DNA of 64,000 bases from Geosiphon pyriformis. Its lineage: Eukaryota > Glomeromycota > Glomeromycetes > Archaeosporales > Geosiphonaceae. Of the stretch, positions 10,034 through 19,806 are shown piece after piece (positions within the stretch are counted from its first letter, which is position 1; the number at the start of each line of letters is the position of its first letter). Under the pieces are notes generated by a model that did no database searches, had not been told where the DNA came from, and saw only the letters and a program-made list of their open reading frames with translations. A program made the position numbers and the translations under genes. The stretch covers positions 507,877 to 571,876 of the forward strand of contig JAAOMT010000183.1 of NCBI GenBank assembly GCA_016748015.1. Reading direction: 5' to 3'.

Positions 10034-10904
10034 TGTTACTTATAAAAAGAAAAACAGATATAAGGAGAATAGTAAACCAATGAGTGAATAGTATGTAGTA
10101 TGTGAGCACATTGTTCAGCAATGTAGAGCAATGATAAAAATCACAGCACATTGCTCAGCAATATAGAGCAATATCAGAAAACATGGCACATTACTCAGCA
10201 ATGTGGAGCAATGTTAAAAAATTAGAGCACATCACTTAGCAATGTAAGCATTGCTCAAAAAATCATAGCATATTGCTTGGAAATGTGAGTGATCTTGTAA
10301 AACATCAATTATGTATATATAGCAGTAGCATTAAAAGTAGAAAGATAAGAAGAATTCTTTAGTTAAAAATCTTCTATCCACAAATATTAAATAAATAAAT
10401 CATTCACTATCCAAATTCACTCTCTACTATTAACACTTTATATTGACTATGCTGAAACAATAGTTCTTGATTATAGCTATTAATGAGATACTAATGTGCA
10501 CATTGCCTTGGCTCATTTCTTTATTTTCTTTTATTTATTTCTTTCTTTAATTTTTACTGTTATATACTAACTGATTAAGGATTAAAGTGTTGAATAATTG
10601 ATGTCACGGATAGCCTAGTAAAAAACTCAGAAATAAGGATAAAATTATATATATATTAATGGATAGCTTACCAGAAAGACATGACTGCCAAAATAAACTG
10701 GCCATCAAGCTGAAGACAGAAATTGGGAACACAACTCACCAACCAATTACATCAGTATTAAATTTCTGTTCATTATACAAAGGACTCAACTCTAAAATCT
10801 TCAGATACAACCAACATACCAGTATTACCAGTATTGTCAAGATATTGAGCACCAAGTTACAAATTTGTTATTTGATTTGAAACTCTAAATAATCATATGT
10901 AACA
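10034..10904 (+). repeat. 3' LTR of family A element
   Basis: It begins TGTTACTTAT and ends TGTAACA, a perfect 6-bp terminal inversion. Compared with the 5' LTR it has one extra palindromic unit in U3 and lacks about 17 bp near 10447. Single-base differences are almost all C/T or G/A. Confidence 0.92.
10104..10292 (+). repeat. Array of palindromic units in LTR U3
   Basis: About five units of 37-45 bp each hold a palindrome of the form CACATTGCTnAGCAATGTG, linked by AGAGCAATG-type spacers. The array ends just before the TATA-like box. Unit number differs between LTR copies in this window (about four at 877, five here, four to five at 59260-59445, three at 13300-13410). A site for a dimeric DNA-binding protein would look like this; that role is inference. 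Confidence 0.8.
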
Positions 10905-12270
10905 ATGGCCAGAAGCAAAAGCCATTCAAAGAGCAAATGCAGAATTTGTTGTTGAATTTGTTCATCAAAATTTGATTTGTTGACACAAATGCCCAAAAAA
11001 ATTACTATTTAACCAAAAAACTCACTTTGCAAATAGAACATTAGCAGAATTAAGTTAAAGATTTGGAATTAAAAGACCATTATTATTACCATACTATTCA
11101 CAAACAAATAGTTTAGTAGAAAGATTTAATAGAACATTATGTGAAGCAATTGCCAAAATCAGCCAAGAAAACCAGAATGAATGGAATTTGTTAATACTAT
11201 CAGTATTATTTGCTTATCAAACAATGAAGCAAAACACCACACAAGCAACACTATTTAAATTAGTATATAATAGAACAGCAATATTACCAGTAGAAACAAA
11301 AGTCAGCACATATCTAACAGAACCAATAACAGAAGACAATTTTCAAGAAACATTATTAAAAAGAACATATGACTTAATAAAAACACTAGAAAACAAATGA
11401 GAAGGAGCAGCTGATAATATTCAAAAGTCACAAGAAAAACAAAAAAAAAGACACAATAACCAACTATCAGATAAACCAGTTGAATTTAAAATTGGAGACA
11501 AAATACTTTTACATCAAACCAAAGCAAAAAAACAATAGAGTGAGAAATTTGACTCCAAATAGGACAGACCATTTTACATAGAAGAAATTTTTGAAAATAG
11601 AGCTTATAAATTAAGATAGAACAACAAAATCTTAGCCAAAGCAGTACATAGTAATTGACTAAAACCATATTATTATATAGTATTGTTATTCACTAATAAT
11701 ATTCTATAACTAGAAGTACAATAAATATTAGTTCAACCAGAGGAAATTCTACAAGATTTGAAACCAATTATAATCATTAAATCAAACACATCAAATTAAA
11801 CAACCAAAAAAGTATATAAAGACATAGTATACATGACAAAAGATACCAAAAAAATAGAAATTACTAACAATATACACACACTGACACAGCAATTTTTCCA
11901 ATTGATTCAACAACAGAATATAAAAATTACCATTAACTAACAAACCATTCGATATAAAAATACAAAAAAGAGACCTCAACAAAAAAAACAGAAAAAACCA
12001 GAAACCATCATTGACAAAATAATAACAAAAGTAAAAGTGGCAATAGAAATACAAACAAAAGATGTATTATATCAAGAGATAATGATAGAAATGTGGAATT
12101 GGTGGATACAACAATTTCCAAGAAACTTTTGTTATTTCCACTTGAGACAACATTTGAATATTCAAAACTTATATACAGATAAAACAAAATAATTATTCAA
12201 CACAACAATATTACAACAACTTGAACAATTTGTGGAAAAAAACAATCTAATCACACAAAAGACAAATAAA
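10905..12270 (+). pseudogene. Older family A copy, right half: integrase C-terminus and post-integrase domain
   Basis: The integrase resumes at the ATGG duplication (WPEAKAIQRA) and continues through the second Asp region (now LLFNQKTHF, Asp lost) and the Glu region LVERFNRTLC to KPYYYIVL, then the post-integrase domain to LQQLEQFVEK near 12235. It has more stops than the younger copy, as expected for the older host element. The sequence breaks off near 12270 with no 3' LTR. Confidence 0.88.
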
Positions 12271-12279
12271 CCTAAAAAA

Positions 12280-12580
12280 TCACATTTAAAAAATGAATGT
12301 TCAAAATGTCCACACTTTTTACAACAAACTAAATTCAATTTGGTCCAAAAGAATTTCATATCATTAAAAATTGGTTTTATATAAAAAGCAAATTCCAGTT
12401 TCTTATTTAATTCAAAATTAACTACAACACAGCAAATTTTATTGTTTGTTTTAAATAACTGATTTATAATGCAAATTTTTTCACTAATTTTTTCTAACAA
12501 AATATCCAGATCATGTGCAATTGTTTCTACAAAAAGTATAAACAAAAGAGCCTTATATTAATTTCTAGACATTTATATAT
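12280..12580 (-). pseudogene. LINE ORF1 fragment with CCHC zinc knuckle
   Basis: Reading leftwards, ETIAHDLDILLEK, KICCVVVNFEL, IKPIFNDMKFFWTKLNLVCC and CKKCGHFEHSFFKC follow the ORF1 of the LINE at 29.7-31.7 kb. The knuckle is complete (CX2CX4HX4C). No flanking LINE sequence is recognised, so it is an isolated scrap between the old LTR element and a lone LTR. Confidence 0.6.
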
Positions 12581-12605
12581 TATAATTTTTTATAGTTTTA
12601 GTCAC

Positions 12606-13490
12606 TATTATAGGTGATTATTTGGGTGTTAAAACAAATAACAAACCTGTAACTTGGTACTCAATAGTTAAAAATATTGGTAATTTCTAAAAATTTTAGT
12701 TGAGTTTTTTGTATAATAGATAGAAATTTAATTAATGGTTTTTTTTGTAAATTTTTTTTTTAATATAATAGCCAGTTTATTTTGGCAGTTGTGTCTTTTT
12801 GGTAAGCTATTCTTAAATTTTTATCTTTATTCCCAGATTTTTTACCAGGCTATTTTTAACATTAAATACTTAATGCTTAATTTTTTTAATCAATTAGCAA
12901 ACAACAAAAAAAATAAAACAAAATAAAATAAAACAAAATAAAAAAAATAAAAAAAAATAGAAAAAAAAAATAAAAAATTAGTACTCTGTCAATAGCTGTG
13001 ATTAAAAGCTATTGGTTTAGTGTAATTAAGTATTGAATTCTATTAACATAGAATACTAATAGTATGAAATTGATTAATATTTCTTAATTAAATAATAGTA
13101 ATATAAATTCAGGTAATAATTAATATTTTATTGATATGTAATTTGATTTTACTTTAAGTTATAGAAAATTACCTTTTGAAAAAAAAAATATTGGATAATT
13201 AATGAGTTGTAATTAATTCTTTTGGATCAATTCTGTCTTTTTTGTTTTTAATACTTTTGTTATATATACATAATTTTTATTATATAAGTTCTTGTATTTT
13301 TTTAAGCAATGTGTCCTATTTTTTCTTATTACTAAGCAGTATGCCATAATTTACTAACAATATATCTATTGCTAAGCAATATGTTATAATTTTTTAATAT
13401 TGTGCTTACTTATTAAATTCTATTCTCTTATTGGTCTATTTTTCTATCTGTTTTTCTTACTTTCTTTTTTGTACTTTTTTATAAGTAACA
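12606..13490 (-). repeat. Lone or truncated family A LTR, reversed
   Basis: The left end TATTATAGGTG matches the reversed LTR end TGTTACAGATG at 58644. The right end ATAAGTAACA is the reversed LTR start. Inside are reversed palindromic units (AAGCAATGTG and decayed forms, 13300-13410). There is no primer-binding site on the left and no clear purine tract on the right, so it is a solo or truncated LTR. No target duplication is visible. Confidence 0.78.
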
Positions 13491-14825
13491 TTATTTACAC
13501 TAAATTTTTTTTGATAAAAAATAACTACTTAGCTATTAACAACTCTGCTTGACTCAATTTGGCAAATTTTACTACAGTTTTTTGTTACAATTTAATTAAT
13601 TACAATTGGATTGAAACAATTTGACCAAACTTAGCTACTATGACAATGATTATTTTTTTTAATGTATTTATAAAAATTTTTTTAATTATTACAATCTAAT
13701 CTGAATGTATTTCTTGTTTTTTAAGATTGTTGTTTATCTTGATGTCTTTTTTTTTAACCAATAATACAGCTTTATTTATGTTTTTTTTTGATATAAATAT
13801 AAATCTAATAATCTTTTTAAATTTTAAAAAAATAGTGGTTTCTCCAAAACTATTAATTATTGAAAAAAAATTTCTAATTACCTAAGTTTTTGTTGTTGCT
13901 GACTTGTTTTTTATTGCTAAAAAATTAATATTCAAAGCAAAAAATTTTTTAATGAGTTTTTACTATTTTAGGATTAATCTATTTTTTGTCTAAAGATAGA
14001 TTAAAAAAAAGAAAAAAAAGTTTTTTATTTTTATTTATGTTAAAGTTAATTGTACTAATAGAAAAGTTTTATTCCAAATCAGTATGAATTTTTTTAGTCT
14101 TAAGGGTTATTACTATTAAACCAAAAAAACTATTATTATTAATAACTACTAAAACATTATTATTTTTACTATTATTAGATTTACTATCTATGTTTAAATA
14201 TACACTACTACTAGCATTAAGTTTGACCAAAAAAATATCTTTTTTATTATTAGAATACTTAATATTACTTATAAAAACTTTTTTTTTTGGAAAAAAAAAC
14301 CTCTAATTAGTCTATAAAAAACTTTTTTAAATGTTTTTTTTTAGACATATTACTATCAAAAGCAGTCACTAAGTTTACTATAAAAAGATTATTCACTTAT
14401 AAATATTGAAAAACAAAAACAAAAAACTTTTTTTTCAAAAAACTGCTCTTTGGAAAATTTAAACATAAAAAAAAAACTTTTTTTTTTTATATACTTTATT
14501 AAAATATAATAAAATAAAATAAAATATAAAAAAAGTTTTTAGCAACTTTTAAAATTTATTTTTAATTAAAAAAAATGTTTAAAAAAAACCATTTTTATAA
14601 TGTTTAATTTAATTGTTTTTACAACTAAAAAAACTTTTTAAGTTATTGTTTTTCTTAATTATTATATAAAAAATAAAAGTTGTTTTTTATTTTTATTAAA
14701 TTATAATTAATAATTTTTTTAATATTAAAATTAATGCAAATAACAAATTGTTTTACCAATAAATTTCAAAGCTTAAAATAAATCTTGAAAATATTATAAA
14801 ATTACCATTTAATAATGTAAATTTG
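13491..14825. other. Very AT-rich intergenic DNA, no gene seen
   Basis: Long A and T runs and no open frame of note on either strand. Some of it is probably old transposon DNA decayed beyond recognition. Composition changes sharply near 14830, where the gene island begins. Confidence 0.6.
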
Positions 14826-15098
14826 CTAATAACTTTTTGATATCAGATTTTTTACAACTTGCAAAAAATGACTCATAATAACGTGGGGTGTGACAACGAG
14901 AGAAATTTTCTCATCAACAAGATCAAACTCCAACCCCGCAAAAAAATTTTCACTGCTCATTAACACCTTGACTCTGCAACAGTAACGAAACCAAGTGTGG
15001 TGACTCTCAAACGAAAAAGTCTCTTTCATTATAAACGAGACTTTTTTGACGACCTTGAAGAATTTAAATTTTACCTTGATAAAATATAGAAATCCAAC

Positions 15099-15728
15099 AT
15101 GTTAAAACAATTTACGTCACAATCAAAGGGCAACCTCCTTCGCGCGATATTTCCACAACATAGCAGTTTCACTGCTGCTTTAACGGCTCCTAGCTACACA
15201 AGAAGCTTTTCGACCACCAGCCCGAGCTTATTGGCCACCGTTTATTTTGGTAATGTGAGTTGGAACGCAACTGAACAAGATTTTAGTGAACTTATCACAA
15301 AATATGGTGAGGTTACTGTTCGTCTGCCACGCGACGCAATGGGTCGTGTTCGTGGTTTTGCTTTCGCCGAGTTCAAAGAAGACGAAGCTGCTGAGAAAGC
15401 CATATCGGAACTGGATGGTGCAACTTTCTTGGGTAGAGATTTGAGAGTAAGTTTGGCTCAACCAAATACGGGAGGTAGTCGAGATAGATACAGTGGTGAT
15501 AGGTTCGGTGGTGGTGGTGGTGGTGGTGGTGGATACGGTTCTCCAAGAAGCTTTAGTGGCGATCGAGGTGGTGGTGGTTTTGGTGGTGGCAGACCTGGTG
15601 GCGGTGGTTTTGGTGGCAGACCTGGTGGTGATAGTTTCGGTGGTGGCAGACCTGGTGGCTTCGGTGGTGGTGGTGATCGAGGAGGTTATGGCGCACCACG
15701 TCGTGATCGATTTGATGAGGAAGAATAA
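15099..15728 (+). CDS. Glycine-rich RRM RNA-binding protein, probably mitochondrial
   Basis: 209 aa, single exon. Residues 1-45 are basic and Ser/Thr-rich without acidic residues (MLKQFTSQSKGNLLRAIF), typical of a mitochondrial presequence. One RRM follows at about 46-120: RNP2 VYFGNV (48-53) and RNP1 RGFAFAEF (85-92) with the aromatic residues that stack on RNA. The tail (125-205) is Gly-rich with GGGRPGG and RGG-like repeats and ends DEEE. Proteins of this layout bind mitochondrial or general RNA. The RRM lacks a few residues in the loop between the second helix-strand elements compared with longer family members. The start is the first ATG of the frame. The tandem GGT codons cause open frames on the other strand, which are artefacts. 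Confidence 0.9.
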   Translation: MLKQFTSQSKGNLLRAIFPQHSSFTAALTAPSYTRSFSTTSPSLLATVYFGNVSWNATEQDFSELITKYGEVTVRLPRDAMGRVRGFAFAEFKEDEAAEKAISELDGATFLGRDLRVSLAQPNTGGSRDRYSGDRFGGGGGGGGGYGSPRSFSGDRGGGGFGGGRPGGGGFGGRPGGDSFGGGRPGGFGGGGDRGGYGAPRRDRFDEEE

Positions 15729-15850
15729 TCTTGACAAAGCCTTTTTTTCTTTCACTGATAGGTAAAATTTCACATTTTCTTGAATAATTAACTACAAGCA
15801 GACTGTACAATTCTTAAAAATCCTGTTATTTTCCCTGTGTTATCTAAGAA

Positions 15851-15856
15851 AATAAA
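15851..15856 (+). terminator. Possible polyadenylation signal
   Basis: AATAAA lies about 120 bases after the stop of the RRM gene, a sensible distance for a 3' end. Chance occurrence is common in AT-rich DNA. Confidence 0.3.
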
Positions 15857-16047
15857 CTCAGCTTCTTCTTATGGGAGTAGAAAATTTTCTATAGCTCAGG
15901 AAAAAGTTTATCAAAAGCCGATTTAACCAAAGGTGCAAGGCTATTCAAAAGCATAATGGGAATATAATATTATAGAAGCGTAAACATAAAATAGGATATT
16001 TGCGTTTCTCTTTCAAATATTATAATATTCCAATTTGGTATCATTAA

Positions 16048-16066
16048 TAATAATAATAATAATAAC
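16048..16066. repeat. (TAA)n microsatellite
   Basis: About six tandem TAA units in the spacer between the RRM gene and the Dre2 gene. The spacer (15729-16281) shows nothing else. Confidence 0.7.
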
Positions 16067-16281
16067 ATCAAAAGCTAAATTGAATTTGGAATGGAAGTCT
16101 GAACCAAATCTTTTTGAATTTTCTAAACACTAAGGTTTTTGATGTCTAATAAAACCAATTTAATTTTTATAATTATTTCAACAGTGCGTACATGTGACAT
16201 TTTCCACTAAGTTAAATTTATATGATTTTTCAAGTTCAAAAATCAACAGAAAAGCCGCTCCTTATTTATTCACCCCTCAGG

Positions 16282-17544
16282 ATGTCTTACCTTAATTGTA
16301 CACCTGGCAGTAAGATACTGTTAGTTGGTTCTTCAAAAACTAATCCCTCTCAGATTGAAGAAACTAGGACACAATTCATTAAACAAGTCACCGAGACAGG
16401 GGTGGTTGATGCAAAAACCTTGGAACAATTGAATGAAGGTTTGAAAAATTATAGCTCTTTCGATCCTTTGGGAACTCGAATATTCCATTCGCTAAAAAAA
16501 TTCTTTTCAACAGATTCACTTCCTTCTTCTACATATAATGCTATCTACAGCAACAACTTTCCCCCGATCGCTTTTCAGCATTCCACCAAAGCTCTCACAC
16601 ACCTTGCTTCTGCTCTTCTGCCTAGTGGAGTTTTACATATCAAAGAACCAATTCTTTTAGCACCACACACTTTTCGAGAAGATTTACCTGTGATACGTAC
16701 CACTCAAAATCTCGTGAGTGAGCTTAAATTTGCTGGATTTGTGGACTTGGAGATCAAAGGCGCAGCTAGAGTTGAGGTCGAAGAAATATCCAGAATTGTC
16801 AAACAAGTTTGGGGATTTACTGATCAAGCAAAGCAAGAAGAATTGGTTGAAGCCTTGAATGGTCAATTGCATGTGGTTGCAATAGTTGCAAAGAAACCTT
16901 CTTACGAAATCGGTGCTTCATTTACACTACCATTTTCCAAGGCCACAGAAAGTATGTTGAACACCAAGAAAATTTGCTTTGTTGAAAAATTTCACAACAC
17001 TATTGAAAGACAAAAACGCTCCTTAATGAATTCCATTATATAAGCAACGAACTTGAATAAGGCAGCTATTTGGACCCTTTCTGCCGAAGAGGATAATGAA
17101 CATGCCGAGTTAGAAGATGAAGATGAATTGTTAGATGAAGAAGATTTGATAAAGCCTAAGCAGAGCTCTTTGGCTCGTAAGTTCTTCCATCATGGATTGA
17201 GCAGTATCTATCAAAGTCATTAAATTTCCGATTTTTATTAGGACCTGACTGTGAAACCGATGGGAAGCGGAAAGCCTGCAAGAATTGTTCTTGCGGTCTG
17301 GCAGAAGAATTAGAATTGAAGGCTAAAATTAACCAGCCCACAATCTCTTCATGTGGAAATGTTAAGTATAAGATATTGTAGAATTTACAAATTCGCATTC
17401 ACTCATAAGAAATTTCTTTTTCAGTGTTATCTTGGAGATGCATTTCGGTGTTCGACTTGCCCTTCCTTGGGAATGCCGGCCTTCAAGCCAGGAGAAAAGG
17501 TTGTACTTGCCGGAAATCTGATGAAAGATGATATTGAAGTATGA
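16282..17544 (+). CDS. DRE2: Fe-S cluster assembly protein Dre2/anamorsin (CIAPIN1)
   Basis: Exons 16282-16951, 17045-17176, 17242-17360, 17425-17544 (introns start GTATGT, GTAAGT, GTTAAG) give 346 aa. The N-terminal part is methyltransferase-like ([10 protein letters not shown], later [12 protein letters not shown]). An acidic linker ([11 protein letters not shown]) follows. The CIAPIN1 region carries C271, C280, C283, C285 (CX8CX2CXC, 2Fe-2S) and C305, C308, C316, C319 (CX2CX7CX2[16 protein letters not shown]), followed by [11 protein letters not shown]. Together with Tah18 it passes electrons to the cytosolic Fe-S assembly machinery. The start at 16282 is chosen because the Dre2 N-terminus begins just before GSKILL. 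An in-frame ATG at 16222 would add 20 unlike residues. It is convergent with the gene at 18052-18838. Confidence 0.93.
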
Positions 17545-17876
17545 GTATTTATGCCACGTGATCAAAAAATATTGTCACTGATTAAACAGGGAGAAAATAA
17601 TTCTAGTAAAAGATATATAGATATAATTGGTTCTAGGGTAGAAGATTTCAACGTGTTTCTAGAAACCAGAAGATTATGTTAACTAGAAAGAATCGGTAAT
17701 ACCTGACCAAATTTATAAAAATTTAATAGACGTCTAGTATCAAAGTATCAGGTATCTTGAATGAATATTAACAGAGGTGGAATTATAGGTCCAGTCGGAT
17801 TTTTATATTATGCGCCGATGATACTATAATCAAAGCCAAGTTCTATTTTTACACCAATTCTTCTCGGTTTTTTTAG

Positions 17877-18041
17877 TTGGTTTGCACCTATCTTGCACTT
17901 TTGGGTTTTGGGCTTCGGCCCAGAAACCAACCAGCGCTCTTTGGAGCTGTGGTCTCGGGAATATTACTAAGAGATATGCGACGGAAGGGAATTATTCGCC
18001 ATCCAATAATTAGACAATTTCTGGATAATCGAAAGATTTAA
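17877..18041 (+). other. Unresolved coding-like segment between convergent genes
   Basis: After a good acceptor (TTTTTTTAG, ending 17876) one frame stays open for 54 codons to a TAA at 18039-18041 and looks protein-like (YLALLGFGLRPRN, FGAVVSGILLRDMRRKG). A second frame is also open for about 40 codons (HFWVLGFGPETNQ). Base composition is that of coding DNA, but no clear upstream exon or start was found in 17545-17876. It may be a terminal exon of a small gene or conserved noncoding sequence. No function is assigned. Confidence 0.3.
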
Positions 18042-18051
18042 TTTCATTAAC

Positions 18052-18838
18052 TCACCTCAATGTCAATCGCATATCCGTCGGGTGTCTTGGAATTACATGT
18101 TTGAGAATAAATTTTTGAGCAGAAGATGCCCCCTAAACGTCGAAAATGTTTTAAAAAAAATAGATGCCGTATTTTCATGTTGAGTAATAGTGAAGTGAAT
18201 CAAATTTAATTCATTTAAATCTTTCACCTTATCGTGATATATTGCTCCAACAAGTGCCAAAAGCGCCCTGCCAGTTGTTCGAGTCTCCCCTTTTGGAATT
18301 GCAACAAATCCTAAGGCTAAAGCATTCTGTAATTCTTGGAGATTTATCTGGTAATTTTTTGTTCAAATTAGCCATTTTAATGGTTCAAGTATACTATAAT
18401 TCATTAACTTACAGGCGTCCATCGCAATAGCTTATTCAATCCAAGTTGTTTTCCAATAAGCCCAAGAATTTTAGGATCGATATATGATTCCACACGTTCA
18501 AAAAGTTCATTTTCCTGAACTTCGTGGTCAAGTAAGAACTCAGTTGCATATAATTGAATCACACTCTCGCCTATATATACATAAGTCCATCAGGTGATCC
18601 AAAAAGGTTGATTGCAGAATTTACCTTTTATACAATTTACCGAGAAATTCCAGTCTTTCCATAGTTGGAACAGTTCCATGTTTATATGATCTGTGTGTGA
18701 CTGCTTGAGTGAGTACGGATGGATTAGTAAAATCTACGTCGATCTTTTTGGCAAATTTTGCGTACTCTTCTGTTTCATAATCTTCGCCTCTTTCATGGGA
18801 GGATGCGAGGGATGATATGGTAGCAGCTTGTTTTATCA
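18052..18838 (-). CDS. RNase III-fold mitochondrial ribosomal protein, mL57-like (5' end not resolved)
   Basis: Exons on the minus strand: (<)18838-18641, 18570-18413, 18347-18228, 18132-18052, all with GT..AG introns of 65-95 bp and consistent phase, giving about 185 aa. The RNase III core is clear: FTNPSVLTQAVTHRSYKHG, then MERLEFLG followed by ES where active enzymes have DS, then LGLIGKQLGLNKLLRW and GRALLALVGAIYHDK. Loss of the catalytic Asp and the absence of a double-stranded-RNA-binding domain point to the fungal mitoribosomal protein mL57 (yeast Mrpl15) rather than an active nuclease; mL44 is the alternative. No in-frame ATG precedes the first exon shown, so a short 5' exon is missing, possibly with a split start codon. 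Confidence 0.72.
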
Positions 18839-19806
18839 CTTATAATATTAATAGATTGAATCAGAAGAAAATGAATTGAGCTTTGGGATTCAAACATGAT
18901 AAAAACCAAATTGGAACACGTGAATTTATCTTCCGTGGGTATTGCTGTTAGAAACAAAAAATTTATTCAACAGCGACCAAAATTGAAAGACAGCTTTATA
19001 TTGGCCACAGATTGACTCTTTGGAATGTATGAAGTATTATTCGATAGAGCTTCGATGGGCCTTTTATTAATAATAATGAAATTTTTTACTGAACTTACCA
19101 TAAGGAAACGATAAAAGGGAGGGGGGTGTATGAAGTTTGCAATGAAAGGCAGGCTTCCTCGCAGTTGCCGATGCCGCTGTCCAAAGTGGTGACAATATTA
19201 ATTTTGCAGTGAGGAGGTAAGCTCGATGGGGCATTTTTTATTAAAAAAAATTTATAGGTCTTTATAAGCAGTGTCCTGAAAAAATTTAATGGTCATCTGA
19301 CGTCTATACACCACCTGATTGGATCAGACAGCTCGACTGGCCTTTGTGGAATCACGCGTTGCCGAAGAAGCCAATTGGTTAAATCGATCAAAAATGCCAT
19401 CAACAAAGTGGTCAACAAAATAGACATTTCCTAATTATAAAAAAATTCCCCTGACATTTCTTCCTTAGTATTGGGTATACTTCTCTTTGGAAGTTAAAAC
19501 TCTAAAAATTTCTTTTGAGTGATTTTTCTTTTCAGTTGAACTCTAACGTGTTCAATCTTTTTAAGACGTTTTACGTTAAATACTTTTAGTAAGAAAACTA
19601 TCATCTATATACAAGTTTACTTTCTTTTATAAAATCGCAGCACTCCTCAATTTCGCAATCTACCACACCTTTGCATCTTTGTAACCTCAAACATTAATTG
19701 TAAAAAGTGTTTTAAAACTTCACACTTTATAGCGATTTGCACCTCCACACCAATACATTGCTTTCTTTAAATTAGGTTCCCATTTAGGTGAACGTTTCAA
19801 CTCAAA
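18839..19806. other. Spacer between divergent mL57-like and ataxin-2 genes
   Basis: It should hold the missing first exon of the mL57-like gene and the promoters of both genes. The stretch 19100-19420 is GC-richer than usual spacer but shows no convincing open frame or RNA gene. Confidence 0.4.

Larger units (their letters stand above)
877..10904 (+). mobile_element. Near-complete Ty3/gypsy LTR retrotransposon, family A (degenerate)
   Basis: The element has two LTRs (877-1722 and 10034-10904) with TGTTAC/GTAACA termini, a primer-binding region at 1725, a purine tract before the 3' LTR and a 4-bp target duplication. Domains in order are: gag with zinc knuckle, retropepsin, Cys-rich module, dUTPase, reverse transcriptase, RNase H, integrase and a post-integrase domain. 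Protease before RT/RNase H before integrase is the Ty3/gypsy order. Every domain is interrupted by stops and a few frameshifts, so the copy cannot act on its own. By eye the LTRs differ at a few to ten percent of sites, nearly all transitions, plus one repeat-unit indel, so it is not a recent insertion. It interrupts an older copy of its own family. Confidence 0.93.

Noticed and set aside
10104-10292. Regularly spaced palindromic repeats as a CRISPR array
   Set aside because: Repeats are degenerate, spacers are themselves repeats, they sit in an LTR, and the DNA is eukaryotic with spliced genes.
12162-12545. 127-codon minus-strand frame as a novel CCHC protein
   Set aside because: It matches the ORF1 region of the LINE family (AHDL, CX2CX4HX4C context); its last part runs into an LTR-element remnant.
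15228-15810. Long open frames on the minus strand and in the third frame over the glycine-rich gene, full of Thr/Ser, His or Val repeats
   Set aside because: They are shadows of the GGT-rich codons of the RRM protein gene; repeats of one codon keep other frames open.
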